NCBI RefSeq assembly: GCF_018476645.1
Contig: NZ_JAHCTB010000001.1
Coordinates: 248,001-312,000, forward strand
DNA length: 64,000 nucleotides
Direction of reading: 5' to 3'
DNA from: Aequorivita echinoideorum
Lineage (GTDB): Bacteria; Bacteroidota; Bacteroidia; Flavobacteriales; Flavobacteriaceae
This document shows, one piece after another, positions 54,531 to 62,260 of this stretch (positions are counted from its first letter, which is position 1; each line of letters starts with the position of its first letter). Below the pieces are notes generated by a model. That model was not told the origin of the DNA. It made no database searches and saw nothing but the letters and a program-made list of their open reading frames with translations. The position numbers and the translations under genes were made by a program.

Positions 54531-54642
54531 AACAGAGGCATCGCCAAACGCCAATCCACCAAATAAGAACAGCCCACGCCTTAGGCGTGAGCGTTATTGC
54601 TTATTTATAGGTGGATATTTGAAAAATTGGCGATTTTCTGTT
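54531..54642. repeat. long imperfect palindrome
   Basis: From the outside in: AACAGA (54531) with TCTGTT (54637-54642), ATCGCCAA (54540-54547) with TTGGCGAT (54627-54634), ATCCACC with GGTGGAT, AATAAG with CTTATT, and a central CACGCC-TTA-GGCGTG (54575-54589). The whole 112 bases could fold into one bulged stem. It lies between the lipoprotein and the serine recombinase gene, with no T-run. It could be a recombination site, an origin of transfer, or a remnant cassette hairpin. Confidence 0.6.
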
Positions 54643-54741
54643 ACCTAAACGAGCTAACGCTAACTATGTATTTTTAAAATTTTGTTTAATCCAAATATTA
54701 AATTTTGTTTGTAGGTAAAATTAGGTATTAATTTTCATTTG

Positions 54742-55410
54742 TTACGCACATTTGACTGAATGTCTGTCATACAAACGTTTTACAGACATTGCTGAGAAAT
54801 TTTTATTTCTACGGGTTTTGTATCCTGATGCATTTAATTCTTCCGCAATTATAGAATAGCTTTTATTCTCTTTTCTCATTGAAACTATTAATGCGGTTGC
54901 TAATCGATTATTAATATTATTATTTGCTTTTTCCTGTCGGACTTGCAAACTTCGCTTTCTTGAAAAGTCTGAAAGATTTTCTGGCTTGCCAAGTTTGACC
55001 CCTTTTGATTTTAATTCTTCCAGAGCCGATTTTGTTCTTTGGCTTATACGCTCCCTTTCATCCTGCGCCAAAACTGCCATAATTCCAATGGTAACAGGAG
55101 AAGCATTAGGCATATCTGCACAGACAAAATCAATTTTACTATCACGTAGGGTATATATAAAACTTACATTTCTTGACAACCTGTCTAACTTTGCGATGAG
55201 TAAAGTGGCATTCATTTCCTTGCAACGTTGTATCGCCTCTTTCAGCATTGTACGCTCATTATTCTTACCACTTTCTACTTCTTGAAATTCTACCAGTAAA
55301 TTATCTTCTGGTTTGAGAAAATTTTTCACTGCGGATTTTTGGGCTTGCAGACCCAATCCAGAAATGCCTTGTCTGGTTGTGGAAACTCGTATGTATGATA
55401 TATAATTCAT
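54742..55410 (-). CDS. serine recombinase (resolvase/invertase family)
   Basis: A 222-residue recombinase. The catalytic domain begins YISYIRVSTTRQG (nucleophile S9 in R-V-S), with SGKNNERTMLKEAIQRCKE, LLIAKLDRLSRN and AQDERERISQRTKSAL (the E-R-x-x-I-S-x-R-T segment). A C-terminal helix-turn-helix (SYSIIAEELNASGYKTRRNKNFSAMSV) binds DNA. This is the small resolvase type, not a large serine integrase. It may resolve dimers of the excised island or invert nearby DNA at the palindrome beside it. Confidence 0.92.
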   Translation of the reverse strand: MNYISYIRVSTTRQGISGLGLQAQKSAVKNFLKPEDNLLVEFQEVESGKNNERTMLKEAIQRCKEMNATLLIAKLDRLSRNVSFIYTLRDSKIDFVCADMPNASPVTIGIMAVLAQDERERISQRTKSALEELKSKGVKLGKPENLSDFSRKRSLQVRQEKANNNINNRLATALIVSMRKENKSYSIIAEELNASGYKTRRNKNFSAMSVKRLYDRHSVKCA

Positions 55411-55472
55411 TTTATAACTTTTGTTAAATGTGGGTTTTTGAAACGTTATGATTAATTGAATAAAAAAGAGGC

Positions 55473-55943
55473 TCAGAAAAGCCTCTTATCTTGAACTTTA
55501 CTTCCATCTCGAAGGATATGTACCACTTCGTACCCTAAACGCTCTAAATCGTATCCTACAAGATTATGTCGATGGCATTTAATATAATCGGAACAAGCGC
55601 AAAGTAATACCATTCTACAGCCAAATTCCAATCCCTTCTCCAGATAGTCCAACCCTTGCCGATAAAGTAACGTATTGCGGATTTTATTATAATCGGGAAG
55701 ATTGTCGGTTAGCAATTTTGGATTGCTCGGTAAGCCGCCTAACTTATCGCCTTGAAACTTATAGCCAATTTTATTGGCTACTAAGTGATGTTCTAAATTG
55801 TTCCGATTGTAATCTGGGAGGTAACGGGAATACGGCTTACTCCGAATGTCTATGACTGCTTGGACGTTATTACACTGTAGATTTGAAATGAATTGCGATA
55901 TGTCCAAATTTCCATATCCGATGGTTAAAATACTGATAGTCAT
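55473..55943 (-). CDS. DUF488 protein
   Basis: A 156-residue protein of the DUF488 family: LTIGYGNLDISQFISNL, AVIDIRSKPYSRY (R-S-x-P-x-S), GDKLGGLPS and VLLCACSDYIKCHRHNLVGYDLERLG (C-x2-x2-x-C-H-R motif with the paired cysteines). The family is common on mobile elements and in defence islands and its biochemistry is not established. It lies between the recombinase and the iteron region, on the same strand as both neighbours. Confidence 0.9.
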   Translation of the reverse strand: MTISILTIGYGNLDISQFISNLQCNNVQAVIDIRSKPYSRYLPDYNRNNLEHHLVANKIGYKFQGDKLGGLPSNPKLLTDNLPDYNKIRNTLLYRQGLDYLEKGLEFGCRMVLLCACSDYIKCHRHNLVGYDLERLGYEVVHILRDGSKVQDKRLF

Positions 55944-56016
55944 TTGTTTATTGTAAAACTATGCAGATATTGACTTTTGACAAAACGCAATAGGGCTAAA
56001 TTTTCTTTTTTTAATG

Positions 56017-56202
56017 GTGTCCGATATGTCCGATTCCCTTTTTTTATAGAGTGTCTAATGTGTCTATTTCTTCCTTTCTTCCAGAACTTATATTTGTTGC
56101 TTTTTTATAGTGTCGAATATGTCGATTTTGACCTTTTTTATAGTGTCGGATGTGTCGGGTAGAATTTAAAGATTTTCTTTTTTTATAGGTGTCAGATGTG
56201 TA
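56017..56202. repeat. five direct repeats (iterons)
   Basis: GTGTCNRATRTGTC occurs at 56017-56030, 56051-56064, 56110-56123, 56143-56156 and, with one mismatch at the end, 56189-56202. All five are in the same orientation and most follow TTTTATAG. Spacing is 34, 59, 33 and 46 bases. The block is directly beside the 3' end of the replication-like gene and is AT-rich in between, the layout of a replication origin. No other role is evident in this 270-base gap. Confidence 0.75.
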
Positions 56203-56214
56203 AAGTAAAATAAT

Positions 56215-57210
56215 TTATGAATTTTGTATTGACCCAAAATTATTTAGCTTATTTAATTCAAGGCTTATATCTAAATCAAATTGCGTGTTTAATTCTGTAA
56301 TTAATGGATGGGGAGTGTTGATATTTGGATTTTTCAAACAATCTTTCAACTCTTGTCTTAATCTGTATTTTTGATTTGAATTTTTAAACACACCCATTTT
56401 ACTTATCTGTTCAATTTCTCGAAATGCTGAACTAAATCCTCCATTCATTAGAATTCCTCTCAAAATGGATAATTTCCTATACTCCTTCACACTCTTTAAT
56501 TTTAAAACATTATCTACTGGCAAAGTTTGCTTCAAAATATTATGGTAATGCTTCCTAAATTCAAGAAGCAGTTTTTTATAATTATCTGGTTCGTATAAAT
56601 CCTTAACATATTTAAATCCTAAAATTTTTTTCACATCTTTTAAAATTCTAAATTCAATTCTCAACCAATTTTCCATATCATTGGCAATCTTTTTACTTTT
56701 AAAATATTGTGTTTTATTATAAATATCTACAGCCTTAGATTTAGTATAAAAGAGTACGCCTGCATCTCTTTCTATCCTTTTAAACTTTGATAAGTCAAGA
56801 AATAAATTCCGAGTATAACTTTCTATTAATTCTTTAGTGCTATAATTCCAATTTACATCTACCCTATATAATTTTGCCGAATGCAGATTTATACCCAATT
56901 CGCTGCTCAATTTATCTATAGCATCATAAAATTGAATATATGGAAGTGTATTCGCTTTTCCGTTAAAATAGTTTGAAGGACTACCTGTAATAGTTATTGC
57001 AAAGTCATTAATCTCTAAATCGAATCCTTTGTATTTACCAATCCACACAAAAGAATTTACCTTTCGCGCTCTAAATTTTGAAATTATATACTTCAATTCA
57101 CTCTCTGTTACTTCCCATCTACAAAATGCCATTCTAATTGTATCCAATTCAATAATCGCCATAAAATGATGATAAGTCTGACTTATTATATTATCGCCAT
57201 TTATATCCAT
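56215..57210 (-). CDS. putative phage/plasmid-type replication initiation protein
   Basis: A 331-residue protein. The middle segment KLYRVDVNWNYSTKELIESY and the later VLFYTKSKAVDIYNKTQYFKSKK...NWLRIEFRIL resemble the filamentous-phage gpII/CRI and RstA type replication proteins (R-x-D followed by a Y-x-K-x-x-x-Y catalytic stretch, then R-x-E-x-R). No full motif set can be verified by eye. The five iterons just downstream and the excisionase-like gene 8 bases upstream support a replication role for the excised element. Confidence 0.6.
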   Translation of the reverse strand: MDINGDNIISQTYHHFMAIIELDTIRMAFCRWEVTESELKYIISKFRARKVNSFVWIGKYKGFDLEINDFAITITGSPSNYFNGKANTLPYIQFYDAIDKLSSELGINLHSAKLYRVDVNWNYSTKELIESYTRNLFLDLSKFKRIERDAGVLFYTKSKAVDIYNKTQYFKSKKIANDMENWLRIEFRILKDVKKILGFKYVKDLYEPDNYKKLLLEFRKHYHNILKQTLPVDNVLKLKSVKEYRKLSILRGILMNGGFSSAFREIEQISKMGVFKNSNQKYRLRQELKDCLKNPNINTPHPLITELNTQFDLDISLELNKLNNFGSIQNS

Positions 57211-57218
57211 TAGTAAAA

Positions 57219-57497
57219 CTATTTTTTCGTTATACCGGATATAGCTTCTGTAACATCAGACATTTTATACAGAACTCTTGAACCAATCCTACATTCTCTT
57301 ACTATACCACGCTTCACATAACTTCTTAAAGTTGGAAGTGATATTGATAACAAATTAGATACCTCTTGACGAGTAAGAAGTTTTTCTTTGTTATTTTCAG
57401 AAAAATATTGCTGTAAAAGTTCTTTAACCCCTTCTAAAATTTCAGTCTTAAATTCTTGAGGAGAAACATTATGGAGTTGTACTGTATTTGATTGCAT
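57219..57497 (-). CDS. excisionase-like helix-turn-helix protein
   Basis: A 92-residue protein: KLLTRQEVSNLLSISLPTLRSYVKRGIV followed by GSRVLYKMSDVTEAI is the MerR-like/excisionase (HTH_17) DNA-binding pattern. Position beside the integrase and replication genes suggests it controls excision or element gene expression. A leading helical part with E/Q residues precedes the HTH. Confidence 0.85.
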   Translation of the reverse strand: MQSNTVQLHNVSPQEFKTEILEGVKELLQQYFSENNKEKLLTRQEVSNLLSISLPTLRSYVKRGIVRECRIGSRVLYKMSDVTEAISGITKK

Positions 57498-57574
57498 ATC
57501 CCGATTTTTAATTATTCGGGTGCAAATTACTTATGGGAAAATTCGGGAAAATTCGATTTAATTCGGCATTATCA

Positions 57575-58189
57575 TTATTGAGATTTTGGAGGATTTAATT
57601 TGAAAAATTTATCCACCTCTTCTTCATATTTAATACCGTCAGAAAGTCTATTGTCCGATTTTATTCCAGCCTCGAACCTTTCATTTAAATATTTAATGTA
57701 ATCTTGAAGTTTGAAATTGAAACAAAAAATATTGTCTTTATACAAATTTGATTTTTTAATTGCATCACATGCTGCTTGAAACCCACGTTTGGCTTTCCCA
57801 TTAGCATCGAGAACATTTAAATGCTTAAGTGTTTCTATAAAAAACAATTCGCTTTCCATATTTCTAAAAATAGAATCTCGTGAAAATTCAGCTTTAATTT
57901 CATCGTTGGTAAAAGTTTTTAAATAGTCCAATATATCAACGATCATTTTTCGCTCTTTTGGTTTGTTCATACCAAAACTTAATAATTCATTTTCAACAAA
58001 TTCTATTTTTTCTTTTATCACAATTGGCGAAATATCATCAAAACTATTTTCCAATTGTTTTTTCAATGATTTTTTTGCTCCATAGTAGAGGGCTTGTAAA
58101 TCGATGTTTTCTTCAAATCTTTCTTGTTCAGTCATTTTTGCAGCGAAAACAAATTTCCAAAGTGGAGGAAAAATATCTAACTTATTCAT
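57575..58189 (-). CDS. mobile-element protein of unknown function
   Basis: A 204-residue, mostly helical protein without membrane segment: YYGAKKSLKKQLENSFDDI, ERKMIVDILDYLKTFTNDEIK and the C-terminal YIKYLNERFEAG. Similar short proteins accompany integrases in Bacteroidota elements, but I cannot name the family. Its start overlaps the integrase stop by 8 bases, so the two are translationally coupled. Confidence 0.6.
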   Translation of the reverse strand: MNKLDIFPPLWKFVFAAKMTEQERFEENIDLQALYYGAKKSLKKQLENSFDDISPIVIKEKIEFVENELLSFGMNKPKERKMIVDILDYLKTFTNDEIKAEFSRDSIFRNMESELFFIETLKHLNVLDANGKAKRGFQAACDAIKKSNLYKDNIFCFNFKLQDYIKYLNERFEAGIKSDNRLSDGIKYEEEVDKFFKLNPPKSQ

Positions 58190-59465
58190 AAATTTTGTTT
58201 GAATACCAACTTTTAAATTTTTCGATTACAATCTTTAAAATATCTTGATGGGTTACACCGATGTATCTATAAAAATCTTCTTCCTTTTTATGACCTGTCA
58301 TTGCCATAATATACTGCACCGGTAATTCTTTTTTAAACATATTGGAAGCAAAAGACCTTCTTGCAGTATGGGTTGTTACTTTTTCATATCTTTTGCAAAT
58401 TTTCTCTTCCTCCGTATTTCCTTGAATATACCGCTGTGTAATTGATTTATTCATCGTTTCCAATTTTTTACAGACTATTTTAATATTTGAGTTTACTAAA
58501 GGCTCGGCCATTCTTGGAATAGCACCCTGATATTTTTTCAATAACTCTTTCAAAATCGGATGGGCTGGTACTGTGATGGTTTTATCTGTTTTTTTAGTGT
58601 GTATAGTGAAGTAAGAACTATCTTCACTCAAATGACTTTCATTTAATCTAACAATATCACTTATTCTTAATCCAGTCCACGCTCCAACAAGGAATATATC
58701 TCTTGCCTTGTCAAGTTTTGGCTTATCGGAAAAATCTAATTCGGCAAGATTATTAAGTTCAGTCTCATTAAGAAATACAATTTCTTCGGCCTTCCTAATT
58801 TGTTTCTGAACCTGCCAATACTTATCTCGATACGTGTTGGAAATTGGTATAGCATATTCATCCCTTGCTGAATTAATAACACTTTTCAAATTCTTGATAT
58901 GCTTACCTACTGTATTTGGAACAAAATTTAGAGTAGTTTCCATATAATTGAGAAGGCTGTCGTAAGTAAGATTGGAAAGTGTCAAAAATGATAAAACCAC
59001 ACCCGTATCCTCTTCAAATTTTTGTAAAGTCTTTTTTGTCTGTTCGTAACTATTAATAGTACTTTTTGCAATTGGCTTACCCGTTTTAGGGCTTTTCTTT
59101 GAATGTAATTTTTTAATGAAACTTTCGTAGAAATCCCAAAAAGATAATTGTTTATGATGACTACTTGCGCCAAAGAAATTTTCTTCTAATATTTTCTTCA
59201 ATTCTTTTGGTGCTGGAATAGCACCAAATTTTTTGACTAATTGTTTAATTTCATTTTTTGATATTGTCTCAATTCTGTCCAATTCAACTTGGACACCTGA
59301 ATATTCTGTCCAATTTTTTCTAACCTTGTTTTTATTAAATGCCTTTGGTTTAATTTTTTGTTTGGTTTTCAACTTCGCACGTTGTCCGTTATATGTAATG
59401 GACATATATACTGGTGTTTCCAAAGAAGCATTTGGGTCAGAAAGAAAAAAACTGATACGAACCAT
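58182..59465 (-). CDS. tyrosine-type site-specific integrase
   Basis: A 427-residue integrase. The catalytic residues are visible: R267 (GAWTGLRISD), H366 and R369 (THTARRSF), H392 (GHKKEEDF) and the nucleophile Y401. The N-terminal part (VYMSITYNGQRAKLKTKQKI) is the Arm/SAM-like domain usual in Bacteroidota integrases, and LSFWDFYESFIKKL starts the core-binding domain. It lies next to tRNA-Asp and is the obvious enzyme for the 17-bp att repeats. Its start is the ATG at 59465. Confidence 0.95.
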   Translation of the reverse strand: MVRISFFLSDPNASLETPVYMSITYNGQRAKLKTKQKIKPKAFNKNKVRKNWTEYSGVQVELDRIETISKNEIKQLVKKFGAIPAPKELKKILEENFFGASSHHKQLSFWDFYESFIKKLHSKKSPKTGKPIAKSTINSYEQTKKTLQKFEEDTGVVLSFLTLSNLTYDSLLNYMETTLNFVPNTVGKHIKNLKSVINSARDEYAIPISNTYRDKYWQVQKQIRKAEEIVFLNETELNNLAELDFSDKPKLDKARDIFLVGAWTGLRISDIVRLNESHLSEDSSYFTIHTKKTDKTITVPAHPILKELLKKYQGAIPRMAEPLVNSNIKIVCKKLETMNKSITQRYIQGNTEEEKICKRYEKVTTHTARRSFASNMFKKELPVQYIMAMTGHKKEEDFYRYIGVTHQDILKIVIEKFKSWYSNKIYE

Positions 59466-59571
59466 CTATTACATTTATGATGATTAAATGTAATTAAATT
59501 GGACGAAAATTGGACACGTTTTATTGTTTTTGTCCAATTTAGTTTAACTTTGATTAATTGTTGAAAATAAA

Positions 59572-59595
59572 AAAGCCCTTTGAATAAAGGGCTTT
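59572..59595. terminator. intrinsic terminator between integrase and tRNA-Asp
   Basis: AAAGCCCTTT (59572-59581) pairs with AAAGGGCTTT (59586-59595) around a 4-nt loop, with A-rich flank on one side. It would end tRNA-Asp transcription on the minus strand, before the integrase promoter. Confidence 0.7.
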
Positions 59596-59627
59596 AGAGT
59601 AAATTTAGCAAAATACGATTTACTTTC

Positions 59628-59644
59628 TGCGGTCTGGACGAGAC
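59628..59644. repeat. attR within the tRNA-Asp 3' end
   Basis: TGCGGTCTGGACGAGAC, identical to attL at 42885-42901. It comprises the last 15 bases of the tRNA-Asp gene and 2 downstream bases, so insertion leaves the tRNA functional. Confidence 0.85.
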
Positions 59645-59703
59645 TCGAACTCGCGACCCCCTGCGTGACAGGCAGGTATTCTAACCAACTGAACTACCAG
59701 ACC
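59630..59703 (-). tRNA. tRNA-Asp (anticodon GTC), island integration target
   Basis: Minus strand: acceptor GGTCTGG with CCAGACC, discriminator G, D arm with GTTCAGTTGGTTAGA, anticodon stem-loop CCTGC-CTGTCAC-GCAGG giving GTC, T loop GTTCGAGTC. All arms pair well. 74 nt. Confidence 0.95.
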
Positions 59704-59981
59704 AATTTTCCAAATTCACCAAGGCGAACGCTAACAACAGTTAGACTTCCAGGAAATTGTTACCATACATTTTGGGACTATTCCCTTGCTGTATTAAGCG
59801 GTGGCAAATATACTACTCCATTTCATTTTCACAAATTATTTTTTCAAAAAAATGAATAAATTTCAAATACTTCTTTTCATATATCAATAATGAAAAAATT
59901 ACGGAGAATTTTCATTCTTAGAATTGGAAGGAATAAAAAGCAAATCGAATATTGAATTTAAAAAACAAAAAACAATCAGCT

Positions 59982-60064
59982 GCTAAAGGCTAAAGGCTAA
60001 AGGCTAAAGGCTAACGGCTAACGGCTAACGGCTAACGGCTAACGGCTAACGGCTAACGGCTAAC
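59982..60064. repeat. 7-bp tandem array, gene-free
   Basis: Four copies of GCTAAAG are followed by seven copies of GCTAACG and a partial copy. It lies just after the stop codon side of the DUF58 gene, within the 366-base gap between tRNA-Asp and DUF58 that otherwise holds nothing I can name. The two repeat types form blocks, which indicates expansion from one variant. No four-helix-bundle gene is next to it, unlike the other two arrays. Confidence 0.9.
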
Positions 60065-60069
60065 AAAAT

Positions 60070-60999
60070 TCATCCAAACTTCTGTCGCTCTACCAGATAT
60101 GTGGTCAAAATTTTATTAAAACTCTCATTGATATCTGTCAACACATACTTAATCTTGTATTGGGCGCAACGTAATTGTAATTCCTTGAAATAACTCTGAA
60201 CTGCCTTTTCATAACCTTCCTTTATATTATCTGCGTAGAGATTGACAAACTCGCCAGTTTCCACATCAACAAAGCGTTTGGGGCGGTTTGTGAAATCAAA
60301 ATTCACCTCCCGCTTTTTATCGAACGTATGGAAAAGAATAACTTCGTGCTTGTTGTACTTTAAATGCTGAAGCGCCTCAAAAAGCTTTTCTTCTTCTGTA
60401 TCGCTTTGGAACATATCTGTAAACAGAAACACGAGCGATCGACGCTTCAGCTTTTCGGCAATTAAATGTAAATATTCGTACGTTTTGGTTTCAGACTTTG
60501 TCGCGGAAGAATGCACTGCTTTGTTCAAATTTTGAAGAAGCATTTGGTGATGGCGCTCACTTCCCTTTTCCGAAGCATAAAATTCATACGTATCACTATA
60601 AATGCTCAGACCAACGGCATCCCGCTGCCGTTTCAGCAAATCCATGATCGCTGCCGATGCAAGTACGGAAAATCCTATTTTATTTAAGGAATTTATATTG
60701 AATTGCTTCAGTCTGGGATAGTGCATGGAGCTACTGTTGTCCAAAATTAAATGGCAGCGCAAATTTGTTTCTTCCTCGTACCTTTTGGTAAAAAGTTTAT
60801 CCGTTTTTGCAAAAAGCTTCCAGTCTATATGTTTGGTGCTTTCCCCTGCGTTGTAGATTTTATGCTCGGCAAATTCAGCCGAAAAACCGTGAAAAGGACT
60901 TTTGTGAAGCCCAGAAATAAAACCTTCCACCACTTGTTTTGCAAGCAGCTCAAGGTTTTTAAAACCAGTAATTTCGTTTATTTCTTTTTCAATATTCAT
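60070..60999 (-). CDS. DUF58-family protein (vWA-like)
   Basis: I place the start at 60999 (MNIEKEINEITGF). Ten extra upstream codons are open but encode the dispersed repeat at 61003-61030. DUF58 signatures: FSAEFAEHKIYNAGESTKHIDWKLFAKTDKLFTKRYEEETNLR, then a vWA-like fold with DNSSSMHYP (D-x-S-x-S metal site) and LVFLFTDMF. DUF58 genes usually belong to MoxR/aerotolerance (Bat) operons; the partners would lie outside this window or elsewhere. It probably binds metal and a protein partner in the cytoplasm. Confidence 0.9.
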   Translation of the reverse strand: MNIEKEINEITGFKNLELLAKQVVEGFISGLHKSPFHGFSAEFAEHKIYNAGESTKHIDWKLFAKTDKLFTKRYEEETNLRCHLILDNSSSMHYPRLKQFNINSLNKIGFSVLASAAIMDLLKRQRDAVGLSIYSDTYEFYASEKGSERHHQMLLQNLNKAVHSSATKSETKTYEYLHLIAEKLKRRSLVFLFTDMFQSDTEEEKLFEALQHLKYNKHEVILFHTFDKKREVNFDFTNRPKRFVDVETGEFVNLYADNIKEGYEKAVQSYFKELQLRCAQYKIKYVLTDINESFNKILTTYLVERQKFG

Positions 61000-61002
61000 C
61001 GT

Positions 61003-61030
61003 GTCATCCTGCGCTTGTCGAAGGGTCATT
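61003..61030. repeat. dispersed repeat (CTTGTCGAAGG type)
   Basis: TCATCCTGCGCTTGTCGAAG followed by GGTCA is a close relative of a palindromic repeat widespread in flavobacterial genomes. It separates the DUF58 gene from the broken four-helix-bundle gene and extends the DUF58 open frame upstream of its true start. Confidence 0.5.
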
Positions 61031-61064
61031 TATTTCCTTTTCAATATTCACTTTTTAGTGAATC

Positions 61065-61082
61065 GTTAAGGGTAAAGGGTTA
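61065..61082. repeat. heptamer repeats, left side of the broken four-helix-bundle gene
   Basis: GTTAAGG, GTAAAGG and GTTA follow each other with a period of 7. GTTAAGGGT is the inverse of ACCCTTAAC in the larger array at 61460-61536 on the other side of the gene. Confidence 0.6.
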
Positions 61083-61433
61083 TTTGTCAACTTTTTTAAT
61101 ATAATTTCTTGTGCCTAAAAGAAGTTTTCTAACCGTAATTATTAATTCGTTAATTACCGTATCCTCTTTTAAAAATCCTAATCTAATGGATAGCAAATAT
61201 TGTGTTTCAACCTCAGCTAATGAACCTATAGCAATATGTATAAACTGTAAAAACTCCTTATTGCTTTTTCTCGCGGCGCCTTCAGCAATATTTGACGGAA
61301 TTGAAACTGAAGCTCTCCGTATCTGACTTTTAAGCCCTTATGTTTCTTCCTTTGGAAATTCATCACTCGTAGTATAAATTTTTTCCGCTAAATCCATACT
61401 CTTCAACCAAACATCCATTTCCTTGTGATTCAT
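61080..61433 (-). pseudogene. four-helix-bundle gene broken by one nonsense codon
   Basis: The frame begins MNHKEMDVWLKSMDLAEKIY, stops at TAA (codon 32, 61338-61340), and then continues unbroken with GLKSQIRRASVSIPSNIAEG (the family signature) to RNYIKKVDK, stop at 61080-61082. Relatives have E-T-Y-G-L here, so a single TAT to TAA change explains the stop. Total 117 codons, the normal family length. No start codon follows the stop early enough to rescue the helix bundle. It may be a recent inactivation or a sequencing error. Confidence 0.85.
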
Positions 61434-61459
61434 AGCTTAATTTTAAAAATCCATTCACC

Positions 61460-61536
61460 AGTAACCCTTAACTCTTAACTTCTAACCCTTAACTCCTAAC
61501 CCATAACTCAAAACTCATAACTCAAAACTCATAACT
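61460..61536. repeat. 7-bp degenerate tandem array upstream of the broken four-helix-bundle gene
   Basis: Eleven consecutive heptamers: AGTAACC, CTTAACT, CTTAACT, TCTAACC, CTTAACT, CCTAACC, CATAACT, CAAAACT, CATAACT, CAAAACT, CATAACT. The last unit touches the clpP stop codon. TAACCCTTAAC (61462-61472) is inverted relative to GTTAAGGGT at 61065-61073. Confidence 0.85.
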
Positions 61537-62081
61537 TATTTCAAAATTCCGTCAACAATACCATATTCCACTGATTCCTGCGCACCCATCCAGTGATCGC
61601 GATTGAAATCCTTCATGATTTTTTCAAAAGATTGACCACAGTTTTCGGCGAGAATACGTGCGCTCAATTCCTTTGTTTTTAGAATTTCTTGAGCCGTGAT
61701 TTCAATATCGCTGGCTACCCCTCGGGCACCACCACTAGGCTGGTGTATCATAACGCGGGCGTGCGGTTGTATATAACGTCTTCCCTTTTCCCCTGCGGAA
61801 AGTAAAATACTTCCCATAGATGCCGCCAGACCGGTACAGATTGTTGAGACCGGACTCTTTATTTCGCGAAGCGTATCATAAATTGAAAAGCCCGAAGTTA
61901 CATAACCACCCGGACTGTTTATGTAAAATTTAATTTCATCATTACTTAAGGAATCAAGGTATAAAAGTCGATCCACGACGTGGCGTGCGGTTTTGTCGTC
62001 CACCATTCCCCAAAGGAAGATTTTGCGTTCTTCCAGCAATTTTGCATCTATTCTATCTTGTACTTTATTATTTTTTTCCAT
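61536..62081 (-). CDS. clpP: ATP-dependent Clp protease proteolytic subunit
   Basis: A 181-residue serine peptidase. Catalytic triad S88 (CTGLAASMGSILL), H113 (ARVMIHQPSGGA) and D162 (FNRDHWMGA). The handle and pocket residues INSPGGYVTSGFSIYDT are intact. The family usually has 190-210 residues, so the N-terminal axial loop is short here, as in the second ClpP that flavobacteria often have. It would degrade proteins fed by ClpX or ClpA. The array upstream of the pseudogene reaches its stop codon. Confidence 0.9.
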   Translation of the reverse strand: MEKNNKVQDRIDAKLLEERKIFLWGMVDDKTARHVVDRLLYLDSLSNDEIKFYINSPGGYVTSGFSIYDTLREIKSPVSTICTGLAASMGSILLSAGEKGRRYIQPHARVMIHQPSGGARGVASDIEITAQEILKTKELSARILAENCGQSFEKIMKDFNRDHWMGAQESVEYGIVDGILK

Positions 62082-62146
62082 AATTATTCCCGTGATAGCG
62101 GGTATTTTTGAATTTTAACTTCCAATTTAAATTTCTCAACGAGCGC

Positions 62147-62164
62147 TTCCGATAATTATCGGAA
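62147..62164. repeat. perfect 18-bp palindrome TTCCGATAATTATCGGAA
   Basis: It lies in the intergenic region between trxA and clpP. The sequence resembles the palindrome at 14831-14848 (C-C-G-A-T-A, then inverse), suggesting one dispersed family. A second hairpin, CAGGTTAA with TTAACCTG, is at 62226-62242. Confidence 0.6.
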
Positions 62165-62260
62165 CGAAAGATTTTTAATCATGTTTTTAGAAAAGGTCTC
62201 GACTGTATTTCTGTTACGCTCAGGGCAGGTTAACTTAACCTGACATTTTTACTAATATAG

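Larger units (their letters stand above)
42885..59644. mobile_element. integrated genomic island in tRNA-Asp (16.8 kb)
   Basis: The boundaries are the 17-bp att repeats. The tyrosine integrase lies at the tRNA-proximal end (58182-59465), as in most tRNA-targeting islands. Every protein gene inside runs on the minus strand and the whole interval is more AT-rich than its surroundings. Contents: a six-gene defence operon, a lipoprotein, a serine recombinase, a DUF488 protein, a possible replication initiator with iterons, an excisionase-like protein and a mobile-element protein. No conjugation or phage capsid genes are present, so it would need a helper to move between cells. Confidence 0.85.

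Noticed and set aside
59982-60064. Possible CRISPR array
   Set aside because: Units are contiguous 7-mers without spacers and no cas genes are present; it is a simple tandem repeat.
61111-61326. Plus-strand 71-codon frame
   Set aside because: It is antisense to the broken four-helix-bundle gene, whose minus-strand translation shows the family signature.
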